Under the pieces are notes generated by a model. That model saw only the letters and a program-made list of their open reading frames with translations, was not told where the DNA came from and did not search any database. A stretch of DNA of 64,000 bases from a virus: IMG/VR virus record IMGVR_UViG_3300012228_000001, positions 39,293-103,292 of that record, one strand, 5' to 3'. The translations under genes and the position numbers were made by a program. Below, piece by piece: positions 1-7,836 of the stretch. Positions within the stretch are counted from its first letter, which is position 1. Every line of letters begins with the position of its first letter.

Positions 1-476
1 ATCGCCCGGTTCGCGCCGATCATTTGACGGTAGCTTTTGCTCTGCTTATAAAGATCGCCTAGCCCGCGAAGCCTGTCTGCGCCGAGCTGCTTTGCTCGCT
101 CGTAAATATCTGCTGGCATTGCGCCGCGCATCGCCCGCCCGCTTGAACTGACAGTGCCCGGCGTGAAGTGGCGGAACGGGATGACCATGTAGCCGCGCCC
201 CCGCTTGTTGCGGTGCGGCCAATTGGCGATCCGTGACGGTAAATGAAATCCCTGATGGCCCTCTTCGACAATGCCCGCGTAGGGCGAATGGTTTGCGATT
301 GACACCGACAGAGAATTGCCGCCGTAGGGATATTCCGTCGTCGCGTCGCGGATGCCACGGATATATTGCCCCGTGGCCGAATAGGGCATTGCCAGCGTGA
401 TCCACTCACGGCGGATAATGTCGGCCACCGGCCCGGCAAGGGATTCCTCAATGTGCGGATAGTCGCCTGCTGGCAT
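1..476 (-). CDS. Partial head-tail/tail-completion protein (gp10-like)
   Basis: Open frame running off the left edge, so the C-terminus is missing; 158 residues are visible. The start is the ATG at 476, preceded by GGAGGG at good distance. A segment around residues 65-110 (YAGIVEEGH, LPSRI, YMVIPFRHFTPG) resembles the HK97-gp10-like/virion morphogenesis family, which joins head and tail. It is the last visible gene of the capsid/connector series, which fits that role. Coding status is firm; the family assignment is inferred from short motifs. Confidence 0.65.
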   Translation of the reverse strand, partial: MPAGDYPHIEESLAGPVADIIRREWITLAMPYSATGQYIRGIRDATTEYPYGGNSLSVSIANHSPYAGIVEEGHQGFHLPSRIANWPHRNKRGRGYMVIPFRHFTPGTVSSSGRAMRGAMPADIYERAKQLGADRLRGLGDLYKQSKSYRQMIGANRA

Positions 477-506
477 CTATGCGTCCCTCCATGCTAAATT
501 TTTAGA

Positions 507-1112
507 ATGCCAGCAAAAACACATGGGCTTTATCAAACCCGCATATACAAAGTGTGGATCGGAATTAAGCAGCGATGTTTGAACCCCAACGATGGTGCCT
601 ACCCCGACTACGGCGGGCGTGGGATAACGATTTGCAATGAGTGGCGTACCTTCCCACCGTTTTATGCTTGGGTCACGAGCAAGTTCCCCGATGGAAACGT
701 TCCGACTGGATTGTCGATTGATAGATTCGACAACGATGGTCCCTATGCGCCCTGGAATTGCCGATGGGCGACGCGAGCTGAACAAAATAGAAACTCCCGG
801 CATAATCGCTTCGTGGAGTTTAATGGACAAAAACTTTGCCTTATGGATTGGGCGAATCAACTTGGTATTAGTTATCACTCCCTGTCGAAACGTCTGCAAA
901 AATGGCCGATTGATAGAGCATTGACGGAACAAAAGAATCATTTCACTGGACAGCGCCTTATTACTCACGCCGGACGAACGCAGTTTCTTTTTCAGTGGGC
1001 GAACGAAATCGGTATTAGCCTCAAAGGGCTGTCTTCTCGTTTGAATCGTGGTTGGTCCGTAGATCATGCTCTTACCGTTTCGCGTCGGCGCTCGCCTACT
1101 GCACGGCCCTGA
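507..1112 (+). CDS. Homing-endonuclease-like protein (YGGRGI...NCRW family)
   Basis: 201 residues. The N-terminal part carries the phage pattern YGGRGI, NEWRTFPPF, LSIDRFDNDG, NCRWATRAEQNRNSR (residues about 36-95). Two NUMOD-like helix-turn-helix repeats follow (WANQLGISYHSLSKRL, then WANEIGISLKGLSSRL), each ending in W..DHAL or W.IDRAL. Known relatives are mobile phage genes thought to be endonucleases; no catalytic residues can be assigned here. It is read against the surrounding minus-strand virion genes, and its last 17 bases overlap the end of the next gene. No clear ribosome binding site is visible. Two relatives lie at 31243 and 43827. Confidence 0.75.
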   Translation: MPAKTHGLYQTRIYKVWIGIKQRCLNPNDGAYPDYGGRGITICNEWRTFPPFYAWVTSKFPDGNVPTGLSIDRFDNDGPYAPWNCRWATRAEQNRNSRHNRFVEFNGQKLCLMDWANQLGISYHSLSKRLQKWPIDRALTEQKNHFTGQRLITHAGRTQFLFQWANEIGISLKGLSSRLNRGWSVDHALTVSRRRSPTARP

Positions 1113-1812
1113 TAAAGTCGAGCCTCTTCGCAAGCCACTGCAAAGGTAGCGGTTGAAGATTCTCCGCTCGCGACCGCATCGGTGCCCAACAAATATATTC
1201 AGCTTCGGTCTTGAATCGAATTGAGTATCTGGCCCCTTCATCGGGAGCATTCCCGCCGTTGAGCCATGACACTTGGTTGTTGTTAATAATTTCAAAATCG
1301 GTTCCTGCCAATAATTCGGTCAGTACATAAGTGTACGGATGACCACTGCTCGGCGTCCTCTTCGTCCATATCGCCCGCTCGACGAAAAGAATTTTATCGA
1401 ATCGCGTTCGCTCTTGCGTGTTTCCAGTTAGCGGATTGACCGCACCTTTTGTTAGGAGTTCCGACACGCTAACAATCTCGGTTGGCACGGAAAAACGATC
1501 ATAGTGGGACATTGGCGTCCCTGTTGGGAAACTCCAAAGAGCATCCATCAAATCGATACTCCCCTGTTCATAATATGCTCGATTGATCCGTCTATTCGGC
1601 CCGAACGCCATAACGGTCGCCCCGGCATCCCACAAGAACCCCCAACCCGTGCATACTGAACAACTAGCATCCGGCTGACCCGATTCCTCAGTTGAGCAGG
1701 GACACTTGATTCCTTGCCGAAGAACAACCGGCACGCCATGCACGGCAATTTCTTCATCGAAATCGTCTTTCGATAGAACTTCATGGAATACGTTCGGGTT
1801 TTCAATTGCCAC
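1096..1812 (-). CDS. Virion connector protein with CxC...CxxCxGxG motif
   Basis: 238 residues, GTG start one base after the stop of the upstream gene, so probably translationally coupled. Near residues 37-58 it has CPC..., then CSVCTGWGF, a DnaJ-like cysteine motif seen in some phage neck proteins. The rest looks like a mixed alpha/beta virion protein. Its place between capsid genes and the gp10-like gene suggests a head-tail adaptor or head-closure role; this is inferred from position only. Confidence 0.7.
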   Translation of the reverse strand: MAIENPNVFHEVLSKDDFDEEIAVHGVPVVLRQGIKCPCSTEESGQPDASCSVCTGWGFLWDAGATVMAFGPNRRINRAYYEQGSIDLMDALWSFPTGTPMSHYDRFSVPTEIVSVSELLTKGAVNPLTGNTQERTRFDKILFVERAIWTKRTPSSGHPYTYVLTELLAGTDFEIINNNQVSWLNGGNAPDEGARYSIRFKTEAEYICWAPMRSRAENLQPLPLQWLAKRLDFIRAVQ

Positions 1813-1813
1813 T

Positions 1814-2653
1814 TCACACCGTAACGAAAATCACTGACTTCTCGTGCGCCCGGAAACTCTCTCGAATCTCTTTCTCCTGCTCGACGGCGAGCTGGATTTG
1901 CCCGCTGTAGCGGCCATATTTGCCGCCAGCAAAGCCCCGTGAATGCGATAGCCCGTCCAGCCCTATCGACGTGCTCCCAACGCCCGCAAACGGCACGTTG
2001 CCGATAATCCCGCCGAGAAAAAGCAGAGTACGCAGCATTATCCCTTCGAGCAGGTCGGCGTTATCGCGCCGCAACCGAGTCGGGTCGTAGCCCGCCAGAT
2101 AATCGACGAAGATCACCTTGGGCAAACCGTAAGCCCCACCCGAAGCGATTGACAAAAAGAAAGCGTTGAAGCTGGCGTAGATCGCGGCGTTAGTCGGGAT
2201 TACGTTGATCTGCCCGTTCTTGAAATCGACCTTCAGCCATTGCTGCGGGACGTTGAATAACTTTTGCTCTGCCGAGGGGAAAGCGAAAAAGAGCTGCGTG
2301 ATTCCCGATGGCGCGTTCGGGTCTGGCACGACGGGCCGGTTGCGCAGCTTGAAGCCGCCCCACTTGTCGCCGAGATACCAGTCACGGTCGTAATCGTAGC
2401 CCGGCTCTTCGATCTCCGGTATGGCCGCATTCGGATCAATCGCAACACCCCGTTCGTGAGCGCCGCACTTGATCCGCTTGATGCCTAAAAAAATGTTGAG
2501 ATTCTTTTCGTAGAAATCTTCTGCCGCCCGAATTTTCCGCAATATTTCCGTGTCGGGATAGCTCTTTTGTTCCCCGCGTGCTGTTAAGAGGATGCCATAA
2601 AGCTGATTGCCCTTGATATCCTCAACCACCAAGCCGCTTTTGGTTTGCTCCAT
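1814..2653 (-). CDS. Putative virion/head-completion protein
   Basis: 279 residues, not recognised as a named family. It has an N-terminal helical part and a middle section with YDYDRDWYLGDKWGG and NVIPTNAAIYASF. Near residues 170-215 lies FVDYLAGYDPTRLRRDNADLLEGIMLR, split here only for description, which resembles adaptor proteins whose helical core stacks on the portal. Start ATG lies 8 bases after the upstream stop, without a strong ribosome binding site. Part of the capsid-to-connector operon. Confidence 0.65.
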   Translation of the reverse strand: MEQTKSGLVVEDIKGNQLYGILLTARGEQKSYPDTEILRKIRAAEDFYEKNLNIFLGIKRIKCGAHERGVAIDPNAAIPEIEEPGYDYDRDWYLGDKWGGFKLRNRPVVPDPNAPSGITQLFFAFPSAEQKLFNVPQQWLKVDFKNGQINVIPTNAAIYASFNAFFLSIASGGAYGLPKVIFVDYLAGYDPTRLRRDNADLLEGIMLRTLLFLGGIIGNVPFAGVGSTSIGLDGLSHSRGFAGGKYGRYSGQIQLAVEQEKEIRESFRAHEKSVIFVTV

Positions 2654-2660
2654 CGCATCA

Positions 2661-3245
2661 TTAAGGCAAATCGTTCAGGTTCGTAATTCCGGTCGCGGGA
2701 ATGATCGGCGTTGCCGGGTAGTAATTCGTTTCGCTCGCCGGATTGCCCGCCGCGCCGCCTTTCAGTGCATCAGTGGCACCGATCCACGCCAGCCCGGCAG
2801 CGGTTTTAACAGTGACGTAGCCCATGTCCGCCTCGTTCGCAGGCGTCACCGGAAGCGCGGCAATCGCCAGTTTTTCGGTGGCATAGCCAGTGACATTGCC
2901 TGCTGCCGGGGCCACGGTGATTGTCCCGTTGGCTTGAATCGATAAGCGATAAAGCGCCCATTTGTCCGCTGTCACCGTTTGCGCCGTTGGCGCAGTGCCC
3001 GCCACAACTGCGGCCTTAGTGTAGACCAAGCCGTTGATGCCAAAATTAAACGCGGCGCTGGCGATTTGATCGTCGGTCGAGCCGATGGCAAGCCCGGTGC
3101 TCTCAAAAACGCCAGAGCCGCCGACAAGAAAACTGCGCAACGAATTGACGGCGGTGATGAGTCCTTGAAGAGTCGTGCCGAGCAGCGCATTTTTCGCCGC
3201 TGGCATACTCTCGTCAAGGTCTTTCATATAGTCACGAAGAGCCAT
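2661..3245 (-). CDS. Putative capsid-associated or fibre protein
   Basis: 194 residues with a good AGGGGG ribosome binding site. Alanine/threonine/glycine-rich. The C-terminal half (LPVTPANEADMGYVTV, then LAWIGATDALKGG, then NYYPATP) matches a widespread small phage structural family with a 'P.. GYV.V.T... GT.AL...YY' pattern. It lies directly downstream of the capsid gene and its 164-residue neighbour, so decoration, fibre or connector are all possible. Confidence 0.65.
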   Translation of the reverse strand: MALRDYMKDLDESMPAAKNALLGTTLQGLITAVNSLRSFLVGGSGVFESTGLAIGSTDDQIASAAFNFGINGLVYTKAAVVAGTAPTAQTVTADKWALYRLSIQANGTITVAPAAGNVTGYATEKLAIAALPVTPANEADMGYVTVKTAAGLAWIGATDALKGGAAGNPASETNYYPATPIIPATGITNLNDLP

Positions 3246-3251
3246 AGAAAA

Positions 3252-3746
3252 TTACCCCCTTTGCGCGATGCTTGCCTCGATCATTTCAAGGATTTCTTCC
3301 TTCGAAGTTCCTTGATTCACGATAAGGCCCAAATTCTCCGCGTAGTCAGCCAGCGACTTTCTCGACCACGTTAATGACGGCTCGCCGATCTGCTGCTTCA
3401 GCTTCGAGTTTTCTTCACGCAGCTCAAGAATCAGCATGTTCGCCTTGCCGAGCTGTTCGGAGTTGATCGATAGCGTGCGCTGCAATTCGGCGATGGTTCG
3501 ATCCTTGTCGCCGTCACCGCTTACAACCGCGTTTAGATTGTCCGCCTTGAAGGCCGCAACCGCTGTCTCGACTTCTTTCGGATCGGCGCGGAACAACTGG
3601 AAGCCGGGAATTTTCAGAAGCCGCTCCGCTTCGGCTTCCGTGAGCGCTTCGCTCACATGATGCACGCGGTCTTTAACCTTGACCGGCACGAATAGCTTGC
3701 CATCAATTCGATTACTGGCGTTCGGTAAACCGCAGACAACGTGCAT
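3252..3746 (-). CDS. Hypothetical protein with coiled coil, next to capsid gene
   Basis: 164 residues; AGGGGGG ribosome binding site. The N-terminal 55 residues are compact (LFVPVKVKDRVHHVSEALTE...LL.IPGFQLF). A predicted coiled coil follows at about 85-120. The C-terminal domain (SLADYAENLGLIV, then SKEEILEMIEAS) resembles a HeH/SAP-like helical hairpin often found at the end of small capsid-neighbour proteins. Role unknown. Confidence 0.65.
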   Translation of the reverse strand: MHVVCGLPNASNRIDGKLFVPVKVKDRVHHVSEALTEAEAERLLKIPGFQLFRADPKEVETAVAAFKADNLNAVVSGDGDKDRTIAELQRTLSINSEQLGKANMLILELREENSKLKQQIGEPSLTWSRKSLADYAENLGLIVNQGTSKEEILEMIEASIAQRG

Positions 3747-3780
3747 GAAATCCCCCCTTGAAGAAGTTAATGGCCGAGTT

Positions 3781-5274
3781 TTAGTTGAACGGTCTCCACG
3801 TCGCCGTGCGCGGCAACACGTTATTCAAGATGACGTGCTGTTGCGGCTTGGCGACTCGCAGCGCGAAGAAGATCAACTGCGCCCACAAGATTTCCGCCGT
3901 GGTGCTTGGATAGAGCGGGAATTTCATCATCGGGAGCAAGCGCCGGATCGTAAGAGCGCCCATACCCGGCACCATGTTCAGGATGTACGCTTTCGACGTG
4001 CCGGGAATGTCGGTGTTGTAGTCGACATAGACGGTCGTTGCAGCGCCCGAATCGGCGACGCGGGTCATTTCGCGGAAGTCTGCGTCGGCATTGCCGCCGT
4101 TTAACTTGCTGCGATAAACAATCCAACCGCTCGGATGCGCGGTGCCCGCCGTGATCGTCAACGTGACTTTATCGCCAGACGCGACAGTTACTTGTGCGCT
4201 CTTGGTCAGGTTGCCGTGGCCGTCCTTGGTGATCGGCGCGACGGCGTAGTAGTACAAGCCCGCCTGCGCAGCGACAAACTCCGAAGCGGCATCCCCGGCT
4301 GCTACGCCCCCGAGGGTAGCGGCGGCTTCGATAGTCGCATTGAGAGCACCGGCAAAGATACCCGTGGCGGATTTCGCTGCCGGTTGAGATTCCAAAATCA
4401 GCTTGTCGAAACAAGCTTGGAGTCGGCCCTCGAAAGCGAAACTCGACTTGATGCCGATGACCGGCGCACCCTTCATAATGCCGAAGGCGCCGACTTCACT
4501 TGGCGAACCCATCATTACACGGAAAGCCGGATCGAGACCCTTGTCGAGATCGGCCTGAACGCCGGTAGACCAAAAGCCGTGAGAAACCATGCCGAAGTTT
4601 CCGAAGCGGCTCACCTGCTCGGCAGCGTCGACGATCTGCTCGCCGGAATTGCCGATAGGTTGGCCCTTCAGATTCACGATATTGGCCGGTGCGAGGGTCT
4701 TGATAATCTTGTAGAGACCGTCGAACTGTTCCGGCACAACAGACGAGTCGCCGTTGAACAAACCCCACTCACCAGAAGTAAGCAGTTCCAACGCGCCGCC
4801 AGTTTGCTGCACGGAAGTAGCCGAAGCGATGCCGCCTTCCAATTCCTTGACGAACGAAACGCGCCGCTTGGTCATCAGATATTTGATCTGCAACGTGCGA
4901 CGGCGCAGCGTAGCATCCTGCTCGCCGATTGCGCCGAGTTCGGAATTGAACGAACTGCCGGGATAGCCGCCGACAGCAGTCTCTTCCGTCCATTCGTCGA
5001 CAGTCGCGGTAGCGTTGCTCTTTTCAGCCATGTTCCACAGACGGAAATCCGTGAACTGCTGAATGACCGCGAGCAATGTGGCCTCCAAGCTTTGACGCCG
5101 CAAAGCGCCGCCGCCTGTTAAACTAGCCACGTCGGTCACGCCCGTACCAGACGTAAGGGCTTTGAAAAATCCCTCGTAAGCGTCATAGTCGAGTAGGTTG
5201 GGGATGCGCGGGATGCCGCTGCCACCCTCTACTGAACCAAACGGGATCAGTGGATATCCGCCTGCAAGTTCCAT
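3781..5274 (-). CDS. Major capsid protein, HK97 fold, with Ig/FN3-like insertion
   Basis: 497 residues, AGAGGGGG ribosome binding site. Identified from its place after protease and scaffold genes, its length, and the capsid-like segment at residues 75-300 (WTEETAVGGYPGSSFNSELG, KRRVSFVKELEGG, GLYKIIKT). Residues 57-63 (ALRRQSL) follow an N-terminal arm and recur in the protease; this is a candidate maturation site. Residues about 335-432 (LYYYAVAPITKDG, then GWIVYRSKLNGG, then YVDYNTDIPGT) read as a fibronectin/Ig-like beta domain inserted before the C-terminal capsid segment. Transcription probably starts just upstream at the TGTATAAGCAG motif. Confidence 0.88.
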   Translation of the reverse strand: MELAGGYPLIPFGSVEGGSGIPRIPNLLDYDAYEGFFKALTSGTGVTDVASLTGGGALRRQSLEATLLAVIQQFTDFRLWNMAEKSNATATVDEWTEETAVGGYPGSSFNSELGAIGEQDATLRRRTLQIKYLMTKRRVSFVKELEGGIASATSVQQTGGALELLTSGEWGLFNGDSSVVPEQFDGLYKIIKTLAPANIVNLKGQPIGNSGEQIVDAAEQVSRFGNFGMVSHGFWSTGVQADLDKGLDPAFRVMMGSPSEVGAFGIMKGAPVIGIKSSFAFEGRLQACFDKLILESQPAAKSATGIFAGALNATIEAAATLGGVAAGDAASEFVAAQAGLYYYAVAPITKDGHGNLTKSAQVTVASGDKVTLTITAGTAHPSGWIVYRSKLNGGNADADFREMTRVADSGAATTVYVDYNTDIPGTSKAYILNMVPGMGALTIRRLLPMMKFPLYPSTTAEILWAQLIFFALRVAKPQQHVILNNVLPRTATWRPFN

Positions 5275-5291
5275 AAAAAACCCCCTCTTTT

Positions 5292-5302
5292 CTGCTTATA
5301 CA
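5292..5302 (-). promoter_or_regulatory. Candidate late promoter motif TGTATAAGCAG before capsid gene
   Basis: Minus-strand TGTATAAGCAG in the 51-base gap between scaffold and capsid genes, followed directly by AAAAGAGGGGG and the capsid ATG. The same motif occurs at 7223-7233 and, with one change, at 29433-29443, each time before a virion gene. No -35 is shared, as in phage late promoters that have only a -10 box. Function is inferred. Confidence 0.45.
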
Positions 5303-5325
5303 GCGTTAGTGATTACGGCTAGTTA

Positions 5326-6210
5326 TTAACCAACGTCTCTGATCGCCGACATGATATTCGACGGGACCGCCATGCCCTCGTTGACACAAGTCTCGGCAAG
5401 CGCAACGTCTTGGAAGCTGATCTTTTGCGACTTCTGCGCCTTCAGTAAACGCTCCGAGAATTCCAGCCGGGTCATCCCGCCGCCATCGTTGTTCGCGCCA
5501 GCGCCATTGACGCTTTTGTTGGTGGCCGCTGGTTTGTCGACCGCTGATAACATGCTGATGCGACCGCGCCCGGCGTTGCTCGCCCCTTCGAGGCTCTTCT
5601 TCATGCCGTTCAGCATGACGCTCAACCCGTAGGCGATAACTTCGACGGATTTTTCCAGCTTGGCCTGCGCCAAACGGACTTCGTGAATCTCGTTGAAGCC
5701 CTTGTCGAGCTGCTGGTTAATCACGAATACTTTTTCGTCTTCGCTCAAATCCGGGTCGTTGGAGATTTCATCGATGGATTTACGCACGTTGCGCTTCTCG
5801 TCGTAGTACGGCACTTCGGCGTTCGACGGAACATCGACATCATCGTCTTCCATCTTGGCGTCGTAGTTGAATTTCTTTTTGATTTTCTTGGGCGAGTCCA
5901 TGTCGCCGGTGTTGAGGCTATTTTGATCGCCATAAGGCTGCTTGGTCTCACCAGACTTTTTGGCGAACATCTTTTTGTCCATAACCTCGTCTTCTTCCTC
6001 GTCATCATCGCAGCCATCAGCCGGGTCGCCAATCGGCCCCATCGGCATCGCCTTTTTCAACCGGGGCGATGAAATCATGGAGCCGAGCAAGTCGAGCGCT
6101 TTCTGGACAATGCCCAACTGCGTGACCGGCTCTTTGGTTGCTTCCGGCGATTTACCGTCCAGCGATTTTTGAATCTCCGCTGCCTGCGCTTCGAGATCGG
6201 AAATTTTCAT
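5326..6210 (-). CDS. Scaffold-like / prohead core protein
   Basis: 294 residues, AGGGGGAG ribosome binding site. Highly charged and mostly helical, with acidic runs (DDDEEEDEV near residue 73; EDDDVDV near 123), a basic run (KKIKKKFN) and a predicted coiled coil at about 155-215. It lies between the prohead protease and the capsid gene, the usual scaffold position. The C-terminal 60 residues (MTRLEFSERLLKAQ...) may be the capsid-binding end. Assignment rests on composition and context, not on a conserved motif. Confidence 0.65.
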   Translation of the reverse strand: MKISDLEAQAAEIQKSLDGKSPEATKEPVTQLGIVQKALDLLGSMISSPRLKKAMPMGPIGDPADGCDDDEEEDEVMDKKMFAKKSGETKQPYGDQNSLNTGDMDSPKKIKKKFNYDAKMEDDDVDVPSNAEVPYYDEKRNVRKSIDEISNDPDLSEDEKVFVINQQLDKGFNEIHEVRLAQAKLEKSVEVIAYGLSVMLNGMKKSLEGASNAGRGRISMLSAVDKPAATNKSVNGAGANNDGGGMTRLEFSERLLKAQKSQKISFQDVALAETCVNEGMAVPSNIMSAIRDVG

Positions 6211-6226
6211 AGACTCCCCCTTTTTG

Positions 6227-7087
6227 TTAAGCGACCAATTTGAAAATTTGGATCACTGTCTTTTTCGCAATATCGACCGGCTTGCCCGCGCACTTGACTA
6301 AATGCTCAAGCGCCTCTTTCGGATCGTCGGTCTCTTCGTCGTGCCCGCACTTCTTTTTGCCGCCCTGAATTTGCGCCATCGGTGCGCCGTGCAAGCTTTG
6401 GCGTCGCAATGCTTCGCCGCCAGCCATCGCGTTGCTATCCGTGCTGCCCGGCCCGGCGACAAGCGCTTTCGCCATGTCCGCCCATGCCCACGAGTTCACG
6501 GGCTTGGTCGTCAAGACAACGTTCGTGACCATGCAGGCTTTGCTTGACGGATCGCCGAGATTTTGCACCGGGAGATATGCGCCCTCGATTGAGTAGCCAA
6601 GCTTGCGATCAAACCCTGACTTGCGGATCGCTTGAATCAAATCCCATGCGTCGTCGGCGGCTTTCTTTACGCCCGCAGGGAATAGGTGGCCCCAAATCGC
6701 CGTGCCGGATTTCATCGCGCCGTTGATCGGATCGCGATACTGGACACCCTTCTCGACACGCTCTGGCACGCCGATAATGTTGGCCGTTTCACCGGCATGA
6801 CAAGTCGGGCATTCGCCGGAAAAATGTTCAAATTTAAGAAAGCCCTGGCGGGTTGAGAAGCGGTCGAAATCGATCTGGTCGGCGAGCGCCGCGCCGAGAT
6901 TTTTCCCCATCGCTTGAAGCATCGGGGAGTAGGTCGAAAATTGCTCAAGGATCACTTCGCCGTCCAAGTCGCGGTCTTCGGTCGAGATAATGCCGCAAAT
7001 CATCCGGTCGGTCGGGCTGGAAATCTCCACGGATTTCTCAACGTCAAGCGGCACCCAAAAACTAAACGGTTGGCGAGTTCTGTCCAT
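6227..7087 (-). CDS. Prohead maturation protease (serine type)
   Basis: 286 residues from the ATG at 7087; a TTG start two codons earlier is possible. The core has IWGHLFPAG (His134), then about 30 residues later KLGYSIEGAYLPV (Ser166 in SIEG), then VTNVVLTTKPVN. This is the H...SIEG...I..V.LT..P.N layout of prohead serine proteases (U35/S78 type). CPTCH at about 94-98 with another Cys/His near 247 may bind metal. Residues 226-232 (ALRRQSL) repeat the capsid N-arm motif, suggesting self-cleavage of a C-terminal tail. It heads the protease-scaffold-capsid operon and is preceded by a terminator-like hairpin that ends at its start codon. Confidence 0.8.
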   Translation of the reverse strand: MDRTRQPFSFWVPLDVEKSVEISSPTDRMICGIISTEDRDLDGEVILEQFSTYSPMLQAMGKNLGAALADQIDFDRFSTRQGFLKFEHFSGECPTCHAGETANIIGVPERVEKGVQYRDPINGAMKSGTAIWGHLFPAGVKKAADDAWDLIQAIRKSGFDRKLGYSIEGAYLPVQNLGDPSSKACMVTNVVLTTKPVNSWAWADMAKALVAGPGSTDSNAMAGGEALRRQSLHGAPMAQIQGGKKKCGHDEETDDPKEALEHLVKCAGKPVDIAKKTVIQIFKLVA

Positions 7088-7090
7088 AAA

Positions 7091-7125
7091 CAAAAAAAGC
7101 CCGCCAGGGATTACCTGTGCGGGCT
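7091..7125 (-). terminator. Intrinsic terminator/attenuator abutting protease start
   Basis: On the minus strand AGCCCGC-ACAGG-TAAT-CCCTG-GCGGGCT folds into a strong stem and is followed by seven T and GTTT, then the ATG of the protease gene. No ribosome binding site lies between hairpin and start. The leader from the upstream TGTATAAGCAG motif contains two more small stems. A nearly identical junction (T-run, GTTTATGGAC) follows the hairpin at 57633-57662. Confidence 0.7.
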
Positions 7126-7222
7126 TGAAGCCACAATGACACGACTCACTTCGGAGTCGGCCTTCCTGTCTAATCGGTTTTACCGAAACAGCTTTCCAAA
7201 TTGTGATTCTCGTTTACCACCC

Positions 7223-7233
7223 CTGCTTATACA
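7223..7233 (-). promoter_or_regulatory. Candidate late promoter motif TGTATAAGCAG before protease operon
   Basis: Exact second copy of the motif found before the capsid gene, about 135 bases upstream of the protease start. A TTGACA lies just upstream of it, too close to be its -35. It would produce a structured leader ending in the hairpin at 7098-7125. Confidence 0.45.
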
Positions 7234-7263
7234 TTGTCAAGCGCTCTTTTTGGCCCCCTCGGA

Positions 7264-7329
7264 GAAAACGGAACACTGCGGGAATAAAGGGTTGAAGGGG
7301 CCAACCGGCCAATTATTAACGGGCGCAAC
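7264..7329 (+). promoter_or_regulatory. Early-region element, copy 1 (GGAACACTGCGGGAATA ... TTATTAACGGGCGCAA)
   Basis: Two conserved blocks about 24 bases apart: GAAAACGGAACACTGCGGGA with AATAA after it, then AATTATTAACGGGCGCAAC, 17 bases before the first plus-strand gene. Both blocks recur at 9081-9148. The first block alone recurs at 14489, and the second alone at 15057 and 18742. Spacing and placement suggest an early promoter or a shared leader; the recognising polymerase is unknown. The 252-base gap 7094-7345 holds this element, the minus-strand motif and the hairpin leader. Confidence 0.55.
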
Positions 7330-7345
7330 AAGAAAGGGGTGGCAA

Positions 7346-7765
7346 GTGAAGAACGAAGTAATCGAGGCAATCAAGGTGGTGAAAGAGTTCACCAGCAAGT
7401 CTCAATTCGCTGCGATGCGCGAAGGGCTTAAAGACGATGACGGTCAATACTTCGCCGACAAGTTCATGGAGATCGCGACCACGATCAACGGCATGGCAAA
7501 GACTTACGAGCAGAGCGGCATGGGCGACGAGGCCATTGCTTACCTGCACTACTTTCTCGGATCGATGGATTTCTACATCACGGAGAAAGACATAGGCAGC
7601 GACGACGAGCCGGGACAGCATCAAGCTTTCGGCTTGGCCGATCACGGCTACGGCGCTGAACTTGGCTATATCTCAATCGTCGAGCTGGTTGAGAACGGCG
7701 TCGAGCTGGACTTGAACTCACGCCAAAGACGTTGGCGGAAATCAAAGCGGAGCGCGAGCCGGTAA
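7346..7765 (+). CDS. DUF2958-like protein, apparently frameshifted near its end
   Basis: GTG start after AGAAAGGGGTGGCAA; 139 residues in the plain frame. The middle (FYITEKDIGSDDE, QAFGLADHGYGAELGYISIVEL) matches the DUF2958 pattern known from phages and plasmids. The expected family ending (LNF.PKTLAEIK) is present, but in the -1 frame from about 7723 to a TAA at 7801-7803 (PKTLAEIKAEREPVTDEE). In the annotated frame the same bases give a basic nonsense tail. One missing T at about 7718 explains it, so this is a recent mutation, a sequence/assembly error, or a programmed -1 shift. First gene of the early block. Confidence 0.75.
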   Translation: MKNEVIEAIKVVKEFTSKSQFAAMREGLKDDDGQYFADKFMEIATTINGMAKTYEQSGMGDEAIAYLHYFLGSMDFYITEKDIGSDDEPGQHQAFGLADHGYGAELGYISIVELVENGVELDLNSRQRRWRKSKRSASR

Positions 7766-7836
7766 CGGACGAAGAACGAAGCAACGGGCCGAAGCGATAT
7801 TAACCCTAACCCAAAAGAAAGGATGGCAAGACGACA

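Noticed and set aside
912-1093. ADP-ribosyltransferase identity for giant-protein residues 912-1093
   Set aside because: These numbers are residues, not bases. FYHGG recalls ART folds, but no full R-S-E or H-Y-E motif set could be placed, so the module is left unassigned.
477-1295. 272-codon minus-strand frame
   Set aside because: It is antisense to the homing-like gene at 507 and overlaps the end of the firm gene at 1096; composition is not protein-like.
4135-5121. 328-codon plus-strand frame
   Set aside because: Antisense of the major capsid gene; Arg/Ser-rich, typical of a shadow frame in GC-rich DNA.
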